55,558 bases of DNA, taken from contig CAKZVC010000054.1 in assembly GCA_937922235.1 (NCBI GenBank), positions 1 to 55,558 on the forward strand, given 5' to 3'. The position numbers and the translations under genes are program-made. Position 1 is the stretch's first letter, and each line of letters opens with the position of its first letter. The stretch is from an uncultured Acidimicrobiales bacterium. Its GTDB lineage: Bacteria; Actinomycetota; Acidimicrobiia; Acidimicrobiales; SHLQ01. The notes under the pieces were generated by a model. It saw only the letters and a program-made list of their open reading frames with translations, did not search any database and was not told the origin of the DNA. Shown here piece after piece: positions 8,133 through 15,894 of this stretch.

Positions 8133-9587
8133 ATGGCAGAACCACTCGAGGCCGAACTCGGTATGGACGCGTACGACGACGCTGGTAGCGATGCCGGCGA
8201 GTTGTCCGCTCCTACCGGCTCGGCGATCGAGCTCGCGCCACGCACCGACACCACGAAGTTTGCTCCCGATGGTCCGATCGCTACCAGGTTCAACCATCCG
8301 CTGGTGAACGTGGCATCGACGATGTCGTCGAACTCGGGCATCAGCCCAATGGCCGTTGCAATGACTGCCGTTTCGCTTGTGGCGCTTGCAACCGCCGTCG
8401 CTACGTCGCAGCCGGCCGTGGCGGCGTTCGCCATTCCGCACCTGGTATCGCTGGTGTTGGGAGTCCTCAACCATTCCCCAGACACCTTCTTTGTGTCACT
8501 CGACACCGAGCATGCTCGGGTGGTCGAGGGCGACGAGATCACGATCGTCGCATCGATCACGAGCCAAGTGGGCATTGAACAGTGCTCGGTCGAGCTCGAC
8601 CCCGGCCCAAAGCTGGTCCTGGTGTCGGCCCCTCGAGTTACCGTCGAAGTTGCTCCGGGGACGACGGTCCAGGTGCCGTTCATCGCGCGAGTAGATCGTT
8701 GGGGTCTCATTCAGCCGCAGAAGCTCTTCATCCGGGCCCAAGACCGATTCGGCCTGTTCGGACGGTCATATCAGTTCTCGGTGAAGGGCGATATTCGTGC
8801 CGCGCTTCCGGTGGAACCCCTGCGTGACACGATCGAGCCGGGCCGCTATCGAAACAACGTTGGCAGCCATCGAAGCGAGCAGCGCGGCCAGGGTATGGAG
8901 CTCGCCGACGTCCGCGAATATCGGCCGGGTGACCCGTTGAAGTCGATCAACTGGCGCATCACCAACCGGCGGGGCCAACCGTGGGTCACGGTGCGTCACC
9001 CCGATCGTTCGGCCACAGTGGTCATCGTTGCCGACATGTATTCAGCCTTTGGGACGAATCTGCACCCCGGCGTCGTTCGTGCAGTTGAATCTTTGGTGAG
9101 CGCGCACCTCGGGCTCCACGACCGGGTGGGGGCTTTGCTTCTTGGGGCGGATGTTGCGTGGATTCCGCCGCAGCTCGGTGAACGTCAGCGGTATCGGATC
9201 AGCGACGCACTTATCGATGCGACGCGCTGGCAAAAGACCTGGGGTCGGCCCGACCTCAACAAGCTCGTCGATAGCGACTCGGTGATTCTCGTCGTGTCCA
9301 CGCTGCGAGATCGACGGGTGATGAAGGACCTCAACAGCTTGCGTGCTGCGGGGCACCAGCTCAGCATCCTTGAGCCGCTCAGCGCTGGTGATGGCGTCGT
9401 CGATGTGCCTGCGGGGTCGGTCGTCGACCAAGCGATCCGGCTCGATCGACTGTCGCGAGACGTGAATCGCCGATCGTTGCGCGAAGACGGCTTCATTGTC
9501 GTCCCGTGGGACACGAACACCCCAATCGAGCCAGCCATTCGGAACTTGCGCATCGTGTACGGCGCACAACGGGTAGGCCGACGATGA
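8133..9587 (+). CDS. DUF58 domain membrane protein
   Basis: 484 residues. An acidic N-terminal region of about 65 residues is followed by a hydrophobic hairpin (residues 73-115, ISPMAVAMTAVSLVALATAVA and VAAFAIPHLVSLVLGVL). A beta-rich stretch comes next, then the DUF58 signature MELADVREYRPGDPLKSINW with WRITNRRGQPWV. The C-terminal half resembles a von Willebrand A fold (TVVIVADM, LHDRVGALLLG, SVILVVSTLRD). DUF58 proteins pair with MoxR ATPases, and this one is 16 bp downstream of moxR and overlaps the next gene by ATGA. The unusually long charged N-terminus is a feature of this copy. Confidence 0.88.
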   Translation: MAEPLEAELGMDAYDDAGSDAGELSAPTGSAIELAPRTDTTKFAPDGPIATRFNHPLVNVASTMSSNSGISPMAVAMTAVSLVALATAVATSQPAVAAFAIPHLVSLVLGVLNHSPDTFFVSLDTEHARVVEGDEITIVASITSQVGIEQCSVELDPGPKLVLVSAPRVTVEVAPGTTVQVPFIARVDRWGLIQPQKLFIRAQDRFGLFGRSYQFSVKGDIRAALPVEPLRDTIEPGRYRNNVGSHRSEQRGQGMELADVREYRPGDPLKSINWRITNRRGQPWVTVRHPDRSATVVIVADMYSAFGTNLHPGVVRAVESLVSAHLGLHDRVGALLLGADVAWIPPQLGERQRYRISDALIDATRWQKTWGRPDLNKLVDSDSVILVVSTLRDRRVMKDLNSLRAAGHQLSILEPLSAGDGVVDVPAGSVVDQAIRLDRLSRDVNRRSLREDGFIVVPWDTNTPIEPAIRNLRIVYGAQRVGRR

Positions 9588-10330
9588 AGCGGCTGCAACG
9601 AACAGCATCGACAGCTCCGCGAGACCACCGATGGTGGAAGCGCATTCCACTCACGACGGGTGCCATTGCTCTTGCTATCCAAAGCGTCATGAGCGGGCTG
9701 ATCTTGGCGGGTGGGTTTGGCTCCGGGCTTGTCGCGCTTGTCGCGATCGGCTTTGCCGGCATGGCCCTCAATTCTCGCAACGCGATCGTGATCTCGTTGC
9801 CGGGGATCCTTACGGTCCTTGGGGCAGGTACTGCCTTCGGGACCGGTTGGGCGTCGGTGCCTGTGCTCGGCGCGTTCGGCATGGGCTCGTGGCTTGTGTC
9901 GTTTCTCCTCGAACGAACGCGGAACGGGCGGCGCGAGTCGTATTCGGAGCCGCTCGCGAGCCGCAACGATGTTCTGGCTGCTGGCGGAATCGCTTCGGTG
10001 ACTGCGGTACTCACCGCAGTGGTGTTCCTCATCACGTTGCTGCCGAAACTTCCCGCCGTGGCAACTGCGACGGCAGCGTTGCTCATCGCTGCCGTGGCCG
10101 TCGTTGCGCTCGGAGCGAGCCTGCACGTGACCCGGGCCGAGAACCCTGGCAATGAGGACTACTTCCGCGTCGGTACAGCTATCGAAGCCTCGGCCGCATC
10201 AAGCGCAGGTCAGATCGGTGCGAGCCGAGCCCAGTGGTCGCAGCAGGAAGCAGCAAGGAAGCGCTCCAAGCAAAAGAAGCGACGGTTGCGCTCAGCCTCA
10301 AACCAAGAGCCGCCGCCGCCCGGTGCCTAA
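9584..10330 (+). CDS. Polytopic membrane protein, last gene of MoxR/DUF58 operon
   Basis: 248 residues, starting at the ATG that overlaps the DUF58 stop codon. After a basic N-terminus there are about six hydrophobic segments (around residues 22-45, 48-65, 68-85, 87-105, 128-150 and 155-175). They are followed by a soluble, basic, Gln/Lys/Arg-rich C-terminal tail of about 70 residues (EAARKRSKQKKRRLR) ending in a proline run. No family recognised. Operon position suggests a membrane component of the MoxR/DUF58 system. It ends three bases from the stop of the convergent gene, with a small CCTA/TAGG dyad across the two stops. Confidence 0.68.
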   Translation: MKRLQRTASTAPRDHRWWKRIPLTTGAIALAIQSVMSGLILAGGFGSGLVALVAIGFAGMALNSRNAIVISLPGILTVLGAGTAFGTGWASVPVLGAFGMGSWLVSFLLERTRNGRRESYSEPLASRNDVLAAGGIASVTAVLTAVVFLITLLPKLPAVATATAALLIAAVAVVALGASLHVTRAENPGNEDYFRVGTAIEASAASSAGQIGASRAQWSQQEAARKRSKQKKRRLRSASNQEPPPPGA

Positions 10331-10332
10331 CG

Positions 10333-11700
10333 CTAGGTGAGCTGCTTTAGACCGCGTTCGAACGGACCGGTCTTCCATTCCCGCACAATGATCACTGCCA
10401 TCGTTACAAGGGCTGCCTGAAGGCTCAGCAGCGTGAGTATTTGTCCGTTGACGCCCATCGATGGGGAGTCAGTGAAGTCGGCGTGGCCAGTAATTCGTGA
10501 CCACACGTCGGTGACGAGCACGGTGTGGAACAGATAGGCGGTGAGCGAGATAGAGCCGAGGGAGGCAAGCGGCTTCAGTACCCGGGCGAGCGCGGCAGGG
10601 GTCAGAAGCGCAAGTCCAAGGACCGTCATGGCAAGGAACGTCGACTGCACTGCCCAGCCAATCTGCCCTGAGTGCGAAGTCGTTGAGCGAAGATCAGCCC
10701 ACTCACGATCTGGCAGCTCGAAGGCCTTGTCGTTCCACTCGCCGTTCTCGAACCAGTCATCTCCATCAGCATCGTCGACGAACGCCCCATTCTCCTCCGA
10801 CAGCTTGGGGAACTTCGCCAAGAGCTCTTCCTCCGAAAGAAACTCATCCGTCGAGTCATCGGCGCTCACTGCGAACTGCTCGTCGAACGAGTCTGGGGAC
10901 GTGATCCCTTGGCTATCGAGCAATGCCGTCGTGCCAAGCACTCCAGCGACACCAAGTGCACCAACGATTGCGATCGCTCCGGCTGTGCTCGTCGAACGCA
11001 GGTCGAGACGGCCGAGAATCAGTCCGAGCGAGAAGAAGCCGAACCACAGGATCATCGGATAGTTGCCCGTAACCAGGATGCTCCACAGTGCGCCAGCAGC
11101 GGCGCTCCCGGCGCCAGACCCGAGCTCACCAACTGCCTCAGAAACAGGGTTGGTGAACATCAGCGCAATTGGGCCGCCCACAAGCCCGAGCAACGAGAGC
11201 ATTACTAGTTCGCGGTTGGACCGCTTGAGGAACCACGGGGCCAGAACGAACATGAGTCCGTAATGCTCAAGGATCGACGCTGACCACGCAATCGCGGAGA
11301 GCAGAAGCCCTCCGATCATCAACACCACACCCCGGCGACGAAGAACTGCCGGCTCAGCCGAGCGCGATCCGCGCGCAGCAATGACCGACAGCGACAGTCC
11401 CGAGAGCACAAAGAACAGCACCGATGCCCGACCCGATGGTGCGGCCAGTAGCCAACCAGCGACACCGCCCGGCTCTCCGTCGTTGTCAAAGATCGACACT
11501 TGGACAGTCATCATGCCGATCAGGGCCAGGCCTCGAGCGAGGTCGACGCCGACCAACCGCGACGTCGCTCGCGCTGCGGGGGCCGAGCTCGACGTCGACG
11601 GCTCAACGCTGTCCGAGTGACCGTGGGATTCCAACGGAAGTGGCTCGCGGGAATCATCTGACGATCGGTGGTGGAGAGTTGCGCTCATACCAGACACCAT
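10333..11700 (-). CDS. DUF418/DUF1624-type membrane protein (acyltransferase-like)
   Basis: 455 residues from the ATG at 11700, chosen because a CAGAAT -10-like hexamer lies nine bases before it; 11688 and 11760 are alternatives. The first 50 or so residues are polar and Ser-rich. The signature LVGVDLARGLALIGMM opens the first transmembrane helix and is typical of the DUF418 / heparan-alpha-glucosaminide N-acetyltransferase-like group. About ten hydrophobic helices follow. Between them lies a long acidic extracytoplasmic insertion (FDEQFAVSADDSTDEF, LAKFPKLSEENGAFVDD, DGDDWFENGEWNDKAFELP). Such proteins probably transfer acyl groups to extracytoplasmic substrates, but the substrate here is unknown. 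Confidence 0.75.
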   Translation of the reverse strand: MVSGMSATLHHRSSDDSREPLPLESHGHSDSVEPSTSSSAPAARATSRLVGVDLARGLALIGMMTVQVSIFDNDGEPGGVAGWLLAAPSGRASVLFFVLSGLSLSVIAARGSRSAEPAVLRRRGVVLMIGGLLLSAIAWSASILEHYGLMFVLAPWFLKRSNRELVMLSLLGLVGGPIALMFTNPVSEAVGELGSGAGSAAAGALWSILVTGNYPMILWFGFFSLGLILGRLDLRSTSTAGAIAIVGALGVAGVLGTTALLDSQGITSPDSFDEQFAVSADDSTDEFLSEEELLAKFPKLSEENGAFVDDADGDDWFENGEWNDKAFELPDREWADLRSTTSHSGQIGWAVQSTFLAMTVLGLALLTPAALARVLKPLASLGSISLTAYLFHTVLVTDVWSRITGHADFTDSPSMGVNGQILTLLSLQAALVTMAVIIVREWKTGPFERGLKQLT

Positions 11701-11856
11701 GACGGGTCGATTCTGAGAGCTGACTGAGAATCGCTGCACGCGTAGGTTCGGCGAGGGCAAGGGTGGGTGCTGCGGCGAGTACCTATCGCTGGATCTCGCA
11801 CCAAATCTCTTACGTCCTTTTGTCCGAACGGCGACGCTCGTTCATCGGGATTGAGG

Positions 11857-11868
11857 TATCTTTGCGGA
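11857..11868 (+). promoter_or_regulatory. Leaderless promoter of the GNAT gene (-10 TATCTT)
   Basis: TATCTT at 11857-11862 is followed by six bases and the ATG at 11869, with no Shine-Dalgarno. Same geometry as the dapB, dapA and rimO starts. Confidence 0.55.
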
Positions 11869-12384
11869 ATGGTCACTATTGACGCGCCACGTGTCGATTT
11901 CGAAGCAGTGCAGCCATCGATACGTCCGTACTCCAGCGAGGACTTTCGATGGGCACTCGAGTTGCTCGAAGCAACGGGAGGACGCCACCGAGTTCGCCGA
12001 GGCAAGGCCGTTGATGTCGCCGTGCTTCCCGGTTTGGTCGCCGAACGCAACGGCCAGCCAATCGCCTTGCTCACGCTCGCCCGTCACCGCGAAGAGCTCG
12101 AAGTTGTGGTCGTCGCTGCCCGACCGTTTGACGACGGCGTTATTCGCTTGCTGATCGACGCTGCGAAGACATATGCGGGCCCCACGTGTCGCCGGATCTA
12201 CACGATCTGCTCAAATGCCGAGCTCGACGCCCAACGAAGCCTTCAGCTCTATGGCTTCCGTCTTGCGAGCTGTCGGCCGGGCAACATCGAAGCGGTCGCC
12301 CGCCGAGACTCGGCACCGATCGCAACGATGCTCGACGGTTTGGCGATGCGCGACGAGCTCGAATTCGATCAGCTGCTGCCATAG
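11869..12384 (+). CDS. GNAT-fold N-acetyltransferase-like protein
   Basis: 171 residues. The ATG at 11869 is preferred over the longer frame because a -10 hexamer lies six bases upstream. The order of elements fits a GNAT fold: SIRPYSSEDFRWALELLEA (beta1-alpha1), GLVAERNGQPIALLTLARHREELEVVVVAA (beta2 to beta4), an alpha3-like FDDGVIRLLIDAAKTYA, then RRIYTICSNAELDAQRSLQLYGFRL, where the Asn and the LYGF motif are typical of beta5-alpha4. The usual RxxGxG acetyl-CoA loop is not recognisable, so catalysis may be altered or lost. Substrate unknown. It ends three bases before the SURF1 gene, so the two are probably co-transcribed. Confidence 0.7.
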   Translation: MVTIDAPRVDFEAVQPSIRPYSSEDFRWALELLEATGGRHRVRRGKAVDVAVLPGLVAERNGQPIALLTLARHREELEVVVVAARPFDDGVIRLLIDAAKTYAGPTCRRIYTICSNAELDAQRSLQLYGFRLASCRPGNIEAVARRDSAPIATMLDGLAMRDELEFDQLLP

Positions 12385-12387
12385 TCC

Positions 12388-13131
12388 GTGTTTACGACTC
12401 CACGATGGGTGCTCTCCCATCTCTTTGCGCTGACGCTGATCGGGCTGTTTATTGCCGCAGGGTTCTGGCAGATCAACCGTTTGAACTGGCGTCAAGACCA
12501 GAACGCCATCGCCGCGTCGCGGATGAACACGGCGGTGTTGCTCGACGACGTTCGTGATGTCGAGATCGACACGTTGGAATTCCGACGGGTTCAGGTCGAG
12601 GGCCGATTCGACCCAACCACCGAGATTCTCATCGCAAACCGCAGCAACGATGGCGCCGCAGGGTTCTGGATCTGGACCAACTTCATTACCAACGATGGCG
12701 ACTTGCTCGTGAACCGCGGTTTCGTCAACCGAGGCATCGTTCTCGAAGCCGACGGGTCCCAGCCGAGAAGTGATGCAGACGTCACCGACGCTCCTGTGGT
12801 GATCGAAGGCTTGTTGCGCACGGGGTTCGATAGCGCTCGGGCGAGCGCTGACAAGAGTCAGTTGACGCGGCCCGACCCGGTTCTCGCCGGTGAGATCCTT
12901 GGCCTCGACACTGCGCTCGATCCGTCGTTCTATCTGGCGCTGACGGGCCAGGAACCTCAACGCACTCAGGAAATCCCGTCGACCGTGCCGTTGCCCGATC
13001 TGGGGGAGGGGCCACACCGGAGCTACGCGTTTCAGTGGTTCACCTTCGCCACGATCGGCGCCGTGGGCTACCTCCTGCTTCTCCGGAGGATCGCACGGGG
13101 CGATCAGTCGCGCGGCGACGTACCGATTTAG
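12388..13131 (+). CDS. SURF1-family cytochrome oxidase assembly protein
   Basis: 247 residues from a GTG at 12388, three bases after the GNAT stop. Architecture is that of SURF1: an N-terminal helix (HLFALTLIGLFIAAGFWQINRL, with the usual G-WQ-RL motif), a periplasmic domain with EFRRVQVEGRFDP, GFWIWTNF, and LLVNRGFV, and a C-terminal helix (WFTFATIGAVGYLLLLRR) preceded by the conserved HRSYAFQWF. SURF1 helps insert heme A or assemble subunit I of aa3-type oxidase at the membrane. No other cytochrome oxidase gene is in the window. Family call is strong. Confidence 0.9.
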   Translation: MFTTPRWVLSHLFALTLIGLFIAAGFWQINRLNWRQDQNAIAASRMNTAVLLDDVRDVEIDTLEFRRVQVEGRFDPTTEILIANRSNDGAAGFWIWTNFITNDGDLLVNRGFVNRGIVLEADGSQPRSDADVTDAPVVIEGLLRTGFDSARASADKSQLTRPDPVLAGEILGLDTALDPSFYLALTGQEPQRTQEIPSTVPLPDLGEGPHRSYAFQWFTFATIGAVGYLLLLRRIARGDQSRGDVPI

Positions 13132-13168
13132 GCCCCCACCCGTGGCGCCCAGCTGTGGCACGGCGCGT

Positions 13169-13180
13169 TACGCTCAACAC
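13169..13180 (+). promoter_or_regulatory. Leaderless promoter of dapA (-10 TACGCT)
   Basis: TACGCT at 13169-13174, then six bases, then the ATG at 13181. No Shine-Dalgarno is present. It supports this start over the ATG 39 bases upstream in the same frame. Confidence 0.6.
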
Positions 13181-14068
13181 ATGGCACGTTTTGGACATGT
13201 ACTTACAGCAATGATCAGCCCGTTCCTCGAGGACGGCTCACTCGACGTTGAAGGTGCAAAGAAGCTCGCCAAGTGGCTCGTAGCGAACGGCAACGATGGC
13301 CTGGTTATCGCTGGAACCACCGGTGAGAGTCCTACGCTCACGCACGATGAGCAGATCGAGCTCATCGCCGCGGTGGTCGACGCCGTCGACGTGCCCGTCG
13401 TTGCCGGAACCGGCAGCAACGACACCCGCGCCGCAATCGAACTGACCGAGCGCGCTACCGAAACGGGTGCAGCTGGCATCTTGTCGGTCACGCCCTATTA
13501 CAACCGGCCATCTCAGGACGGGTTGCTCGCACACTTCCGTGCGGTTGCGCAGTCGACCGACTTGCCGATCATGCTCTACGACATTCCCGGACGCACCGGT
13601 CGCAAGATCAACACCGAGAACCTCATCGCCCTCGCCCAAGAGCCCAACATCGTGGCGCTCAAGGATGCTGCAGGCGACCCTGGCGAAACCGCCATCGTCA
13701 TCGCAAACACCCCGGATGACTTCGATGTGTACTCGGGCGACGACAGCCTGACGCTGCCGTTGCTGTCAGTTGGCGCTGTAGGCGTCGTCGGCGTTGCAAC
13801 GCACTGGGCTGGCATCGAGACCAGCCAGATGGTGCAAGCGTTCCACGCCGGCAATGTTGTCGAGGCCATGGAGATGAACCAGAAGCTCCTCGCCTCGTGG
13901 GACATCGAGACCGGCGATTCACGCCCGAACCCGATTCCGTCGAAGACGATGATGCGCCTGCTCGGTCAGCCCGGTGGTGAATGTCGCCTGCCGATGGGGC
14001 CAGAGCCCGCAGGGCTTGAAGATCTCTGCCGCAAGGTGCTGTCGAACCTGGGACGCTCCGGTTTCTAA
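13181..14068 (+). CDS. dapA: 4-hydroxy-tetrahydrodipicolinate synthase
   Basis: 295 residues, normal for DapA. It condenses pyruvate and aspartate semialdehyde, the first committed step of diaminopimelate/lysine synthesis. The TIM-barrel signatures are all present: GTTGESPTLTHDEQ (pyruvate carboxylate binding), VTPYYNRPSQDGLLAHF (catalytic Tyr), IMLYDIPGRTG, and the Schiff-base Lys in NIVALKDAAGD, followed by VYSGDDSLTLPLLSVGAVGVVGV. The start is set by the leaderless promoter. Its stop overlaps the RNase J start as TAATG, so the two are translationally coupled, as is common in actinobacteria. Confidence 0.97.
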   Translation: MARFGHVLTAMISPFLEDGSLDVEGAKKLAKWLVANGNDGLVIAGTTGESPTLTHDEQIELIAAVVDAVDVPVVAGTGSNDTRAAIELTERATETGAAGILSVTPYYNRPSQDGLLAHFRAVAQSTDLPIMLYDIPGRTGRKINTENLIALAQEPNIVALKDAAGDPGETAIVIANTPDDFDVYSGDDSLTLPLLSVGAVGVVGVATHWAGIETSQMVQAFHAGNVVEAMEMNQKLLASWDIETGDSRPNPIPSKTMMRLLGQPGGECRLPMGPEPAGLEDLCRKVLSNLGRSGF

Positions 14069-15747
14069 TGGCCTCACCAGTACAGATCACCTTCCTCGGC
14101 GGACTAGGTGACATTGGCCGCAACTGCGCCGTCCTCGAATCCGATGGCCGCATGGTCATCCTCGACTGTGGGCAGATGTTCGCGGACGAAACTCAGCCAG
14201 GTGTTGAGTCGATTATCCCGGACTTTACGTACCTCGTCGACAACGCCGACAAGATCGACGGCTGCATTGTTACCCACGCCCACGAAGACCACATCGGCGG
14301 GCTGACGTACCTGCTTCAAGCAATCCCAAGTCTTGAGATCGACTTCTACGGAACCCCGTTCACCTTGGGGCTCGTGCGGCACAAGCTCCAAGAGCGCAAC
14401 CTGCAGAGCCGCGGCAATCTGATCGTTGTCAACGACGGGGATACTCGCAAGATCGGTCCGTTCGAGTGCGAGTTTCTGCCAGTTACTCACTCGACGCCGT
14501 CGGGGCTGATCACCGCATTCACCACGCCGCAGGGCGTCATTTTGCATTCGAGCGATTTCAAGCTCGATCACACGCCAGTTGACGGTCGCGTCACCGACCT
14601 TGCCCGAATCGGGGCGCTGTCGGGCAACCCGGGCATTCGCCTGCTGCTCGCCGACTCAACCAACGCCAACAGCCCGGGGCAGTCGACGTCGGAGTCCGAG
14701 GTTGGGGGAGTGCTACGAAGCTTGTTCCACGAGCACCGGAACCAGCGGATCATCGTGGGAGCGTTCGCCAGTCACATCCATCGCGTCCAACAGATTGCTG
14801 AAGTAGCGCTCGAGCAGGACCGCACGATCGTGACGCTCGGTCGATCGATGAAGCGCAACGTCGCTCTCGCTCGAGACCTGGGTCTACTCAAGATCCCCGA
14901 CAACCGTATTGTCGACATTGACGACGCTGACGACATCGATCCGCTCAAGACGTGCATCATCTCGACGGGAAGCCAGGGCGAACCTCGCTCGGCGCTGACG
15001 CTGATGGCGGCAAACGACAGCCGCTGGATCACGATCGGTCCACGCGACACCGTGATCTTCAGCTCGCATCCGATTCCCGGCAATGAAGCTGCGGTCGGAC
15101 GAGTGCGAAGTGGGCTTGCTCGTCAGGGCGCAACGATCGTTCATTCTGGTCAGGTCGATGTACACACGACTGGTCATGGCAAGCAGCAAGAACTTCTGGC
15201 GCTCCATGCCGTTGCGAACCCGGAGCTCTTCGTGCCCGTTCACGGCGAGTACGAACACCTCGTTGGCCACGCCGCACTAGCGGTGCGCCGCGGAATGTCA
15301 CCCGACAACGTTCTGGTCGCAACAGACGGCGATCAGCTGCTGCTCACCGACGAGGGCATCAGCAAGAACGGACAGGTGTCCGGCGACTACATCTACATGG
15401 ATGGCACCGCCGAGCCAATCACCGATGGCATTCTGAACGAACGCCTCCTCATGGGACAGGCCGGATTTGTGTCGATCATCGCCGAGGTTGATCTGTCGGA
15501 AGGCGACATCGTGTTTGGCCCGATCATCGAGTCTCGCGGCTGGGCGTCACACACCGAACGATTCGACCTCGAAGCTGGTGCTGCCACCGAAGCCAAGCAA
15601 GCTATCGAAACTGCCCTAGCAAAGGGTGGCGACGTGAAGGCTTGCGAAAAGGCTGCTCGCCGGTCCGTCGGCAGCTACGTGGCTGCCGCAACCCGCCGCC
15701 GCCCGATCATCGTTCCCGTCCTCCGGGCCTACGAACCCCCGAACTAA
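14068..15747 (+). CDS. rnj: Ribonuclease J
   Basis: 559 residues, the standard RNase J length. RNase J is a cytoplasmic metallo-beta-lactamase/beta-CASP nuclease with endo- and 5'-exonuclease activity in mRNA decay and rRNA processing. The zinc-binding THAHEDHIGG (about residues 70-79), PVTHSTPSG, ILHSSDFKLDHTPVDG, LLLADSTNANSPGQSTSE and the beta-CASP stretch IIVGAFASHIHRVQQI are visible. VHTTGHGKQQELLALH and FVPVHGEYEHL complete the beta-CASP and dimerisation region. A C-terminal domain follows. Translationally coupled to dapA. Very secure. Confidence 0.97.
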   Translation: MASPVQITFLGGLGDIGRNCAVLESDGRMVILDCGQMFADETQPGVESIIPDFTYLVDNADKIDGCIVTHAHEDHIGGLTYLLQAIPSLEIDFYGTPFTLGLVRHKLQERNLQSRGNLIVVNDGDTRKIGPFECEFLPVTHSTPSGLITAFTTPQGVILHSSDFKLDHTPVDGRVTDLARIGALSGNPGIRLLLADSTNANSPGQSTSESEVGGVLRSLFHEHRNQRIIVGAFASHIHRVQQIAEVALEQDRTIVTLGRSMKRNVALARDLGLLKIPDNRIVDIDDADDIDPLKTCIISTGSQGEPRSALTLMAANDSRWITIGPRDTVIFSSHPIPGNEAAVGRVRSGLARQGATIVHSGQVDVHTTGHGKQQELLALHAVANPELFVPVHGEYEHLVGHAALAVRRGMSPDNVLVATDGDQLLLTDEGISKNGQVSGDYIYMDGTAEPITDGILNERLLMGQAGFVSIIAEVDLSEGDIVFGPIIESRGWASHTERFDLEAGAATEAKQAIETALAKGGDVKACEKAARRSVGSYVAAATRRRPIIVPVLRAYEPPN

Positions 15748-15768
15748 CGTCCAGCCATCTGTCTTTAT

Positions 15769-15808
15769 GGGGACAGGCCCCTTTAGGTGTGTAAAGGGGA
15801 CAGGCCCC
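15769..15808. repeat. Pair of GGGGACAGGCCCC palindromic repeats upstream of ftsK
   Basis: The 13-mer GGGGACAGGCCCC occurs at 15769-15781 and again at 15796-15808. Between them CCCCTTTA and TAAAGGGG (within 15778-15799) form an 8-bp stem with a 6-base loop, so the block can fold as one hairpin or two. It lies between the rnj stop and the ftsK start and resembles a REP/intergenic palindromic element. A terminator role is possible but there is no T-run. Confidence 0.75.
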
Positions 15809-15894
15809 GTTATGTGCGGACCGCGCGAGGGTGCGCGCGTGGAGCGCGAAATGACCGCACTCTGTCGGTGTCCTCAACTAGTGTTGCAAGCACT

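Noticed and set aside
15787..15894. FtsK start inside the palindromic repeat
   Set aside because: Residues from this part are not FtsK-like and the DNA is a repeat element; GTG 15895 or 15868 is more plausible.
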